A stretch of 64,000 nt of DNA from Granulicella mallensis MP5ACTX8 (GTDB taxonomy: Bacteria; Acidobacteriota; Terriglobia; Terriglobales; Acidobacteriaceae): contig NC_016631.1 of NCBI RefSeq assembly GCF_000178955.2, forward strand, positions 620,001 to 684,000, written 5' to 3'. A program made the position numbers and the translations under genes. This document shows, in pieces, positions 63,091 through 64,000 of this stretch; position 1 is the first letter of the stretch, and each line of letters begins with the position of its first letter. The notes beneath the pieces were generated by a model. That model had not been told where the DNA came from, ran no database searches, and worked only from the letters and a program-made list of their open reading frames with translations.

Positions 63091-63690
63091 TTTCCCCACA
63101 GAATCGTCATCCTTCTATGAAAAAAGGCGCACCTGTCCAGCAGAGTTTGCGAAACGTTGCGTACAGACTTCTATTCGTGCTCGTGGCACATGAGGAAGAT
63201 ACGATGACCAGCCGCTCCATCTGAGGATGTACTCGAGGTACAGAGGATGAACGAGCTGACTGGCCTATCCTGGCAATCGTTCGCAAACATCTCATATCCC
63301 CAGCCGTAGACGTTGGCTGTGGAAAGGTGGGAATCGGTTCTTTGATTTCCACCTTCCCATAGCCAATACCCAGGCCGGGAGAAAAGCAAAAATCTAACAT
63401 CACTCTACTCCGCTCCTGATCCTCAACACCACCACCGTCCAGGTGCCCCTCTTTCATACCATCTGAGCGAAGCGTCCCAGCTTTTGGGGACGCGAAGTCG
63501 AAGGACCCCGAGGGTTGCTATCTTGCCCATGTCCTTCGCACCTTTTCTACCTCGAGCGCTCGAGCCTGGACGTTTGCGGTGGAAAAGGTCCTAGCACTAT
63601 AGGCAAGATCAAGTCCTTCGGGGTCCTTCGACTGCGTAGCTCGCAAAGTGCGCGAGCTACTTCGCTCAGGATGACGATTCTGTGGGGAAA
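63091..63690. repeat. Repeat family 2, copy C, interrupted by another element
   Basis: The ends 63091-63112 and 63669-63690 are 22-bp perfect inverted repeats (tttccccacagaatcgtcat plus cc). Internally the ctcgagcgctcgag palindrome (63551-63564) and the tgagcgaagcgtccc and ggggtccttcgactgcg segments match copy B. Between left end and body, about 350 bp (63116-63458) are foreign to the family. Confidence 0.75.
63116..63458. repeat. Element inserted in repeat copy C
   Basis: 343 bp with imperfect terminal inverted repeats: tatgaaaaaaggcgcacctg (from 63116) against caggtgcccctctttcata (to 63458). An internal imperfect hairpin lies near 63319-63360 (ggaaaggtgggaatc against gatttccaccttccc). A 116-codon open frame on the minus strand (63457-63107) covers nearly all of it, but its composition does not resemble the neighbouring genes and I do not count it as a gene. 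Confidence 0.55.
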
Positions 63691-63828
63691 TGGAACGAGA
63701 TATGGGGGAAGTCGTTGTTTCCGGTTCGCTAGAGGCTATCTGGAACCAGCTTTCCAGCCAATTGCGACAGAAGGGGCTGATGCAGCATCGTAAGCTAGAG
63801 ACAGATTACGAAGGAGAGGAAGACGGCG

Positions 63829-64000
63829 ATGGCAGAGCAGAGTACAAGCAGACGACCGCGGGTCGTTATCGTGGGTGCAGGCTTTGGCGGCATCAATGCG
63901 GCAGCGGGCCTGGCGAAGCTGCCGGTGGATGTCACCGTCGTCGACCGCAAGAACCACCATACGTTCCAGCCCTTGCTCTACCAGGTGGCGTTGGCGGTTC
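63829..64000 (+). CDS. ndh: Type II NADH dehydrogenase, N-terminal part
   Basis: 57 codons, cut by the window edge. ATG 63829 follows AAGGAGAGGAAG. RPRVVIVGAGFGGINAAAGLAKLPVDVTVVDRKNHHTFQPLLYQVALAV contains the FAD-binding GxGxxG loop and the NHHTFQPLLYQVA motif typical of NDH-2. It would oxidise NADH and reduce quinone without pumping protons. Other FAD pyridine-nucleotide oxidoreductases share the first motif, but the second is specific. Confidence 0.85.
   Translation, partial: MAEQSTSRRPRVVIVGAGFGGINAAAGLAKLPVDVTVVDRKNHHTFQPLLYQVALAV

Noticed and set aside
63107-63457. 116-codon minus-strand frame within the inserted element
   Set aside because: It coincides with the inserted repeat, lacks a clear ribosome binding site and known domain, and includes hairpin arms. 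Possible but unsupported.

Overview
The window looks like the chromosome of a soil Acidobacterium (Terriglobia/Acidobacteriaceae type, e.g. Granulicella, Terriglobus or Edaphobacter). The main clues are a secreted VWFA protein of the acidobacterial type, several very large secreted lipoproteins with Ig-like and beta-propeller repeats, a carboxypeptidase-regulatory-domain outer-membrane protein, S9 peptidases, and intergenic regions full of long inverted repeats. Placement is by inference from gene content, because no rRNA gene is present. I found no tRNA, rRNA, CRISPR array, transposase or prophage.

Layout. 0-5.4 kb: the end of a pseudouridine synthase-like gene, a 195-bp palindromic repeat, two tandem secreted aromatic/His-rich paralogues, and a minus-strand cassette of an MBOAT acyltransferase, an SGNH hydrolase and a secreted alpha/beta hydrolase that probably modifies an exported glycan. 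5.5-7.1 kb: an RclC-like membrane protein divergent from an RclR-like AraC regulator, with three short regulator-like half sites between them. 7.4-9.4 kb: an NHL-propeller lipoprotein.

9.6-22.8 kb is a phosphate-starvation island: phoB-phoR, a CotA-like multicopper oxidase, a secreted PF04185 phosphoesterase, a coiled-coil porin, pstS, and pstC-pstA-pstB-phoU. Four of its promoters carry the same 16-bp direct repeat (TTCAC or TTAAC, six bases, then TTMAH), which I propose as the local PHO box.

22.9-27.6 kb is a compact pyrD-pyrE-pyrF-pyrC-pyrB operon for UMP synthesis. 27.7-41.3 kb is mixed: dps, the VWFA protein, a solute:sodium symporter, lipoproteins, an enoyl-CoA hydratase, a lumazine synthase fused to an N-terminal VOC-like domain and coupled to nusB, a large Ig/propeller lipoprotein, an S9 peptidase and a GNAT acetyltransferase.

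41.8-60.9 kb is one uninterrupted ribosomal superoperon: rpsL-rpsG-fusA-tuf-rpsJ-rplC-rplD-rplW-rplB-rpsS-rplV-rpsC-rplP-rpmC-rpsQ-rplN-rplX-rplE-rpsN-rpsH-rplF-rplR-rpsE-rpmD-rplO-secY-adk-map. It ends at a strong terminator; infA, rpmJ and the alpha operon do not follow. Its spacers are long and several hold related inverted repeats. The window ends with GTP-type PEP carboxykinase, a repeat-filled spacer in which one repeat seems to have inserted into another, and the start of a type II NADH dehydrogenase.

Limits: all functions come from reading motifs, without database searches. Several starts were moved from the longest reading frame on the basis of ribosome binding sites, signal peptides or terminators; each case is stated in its entry.
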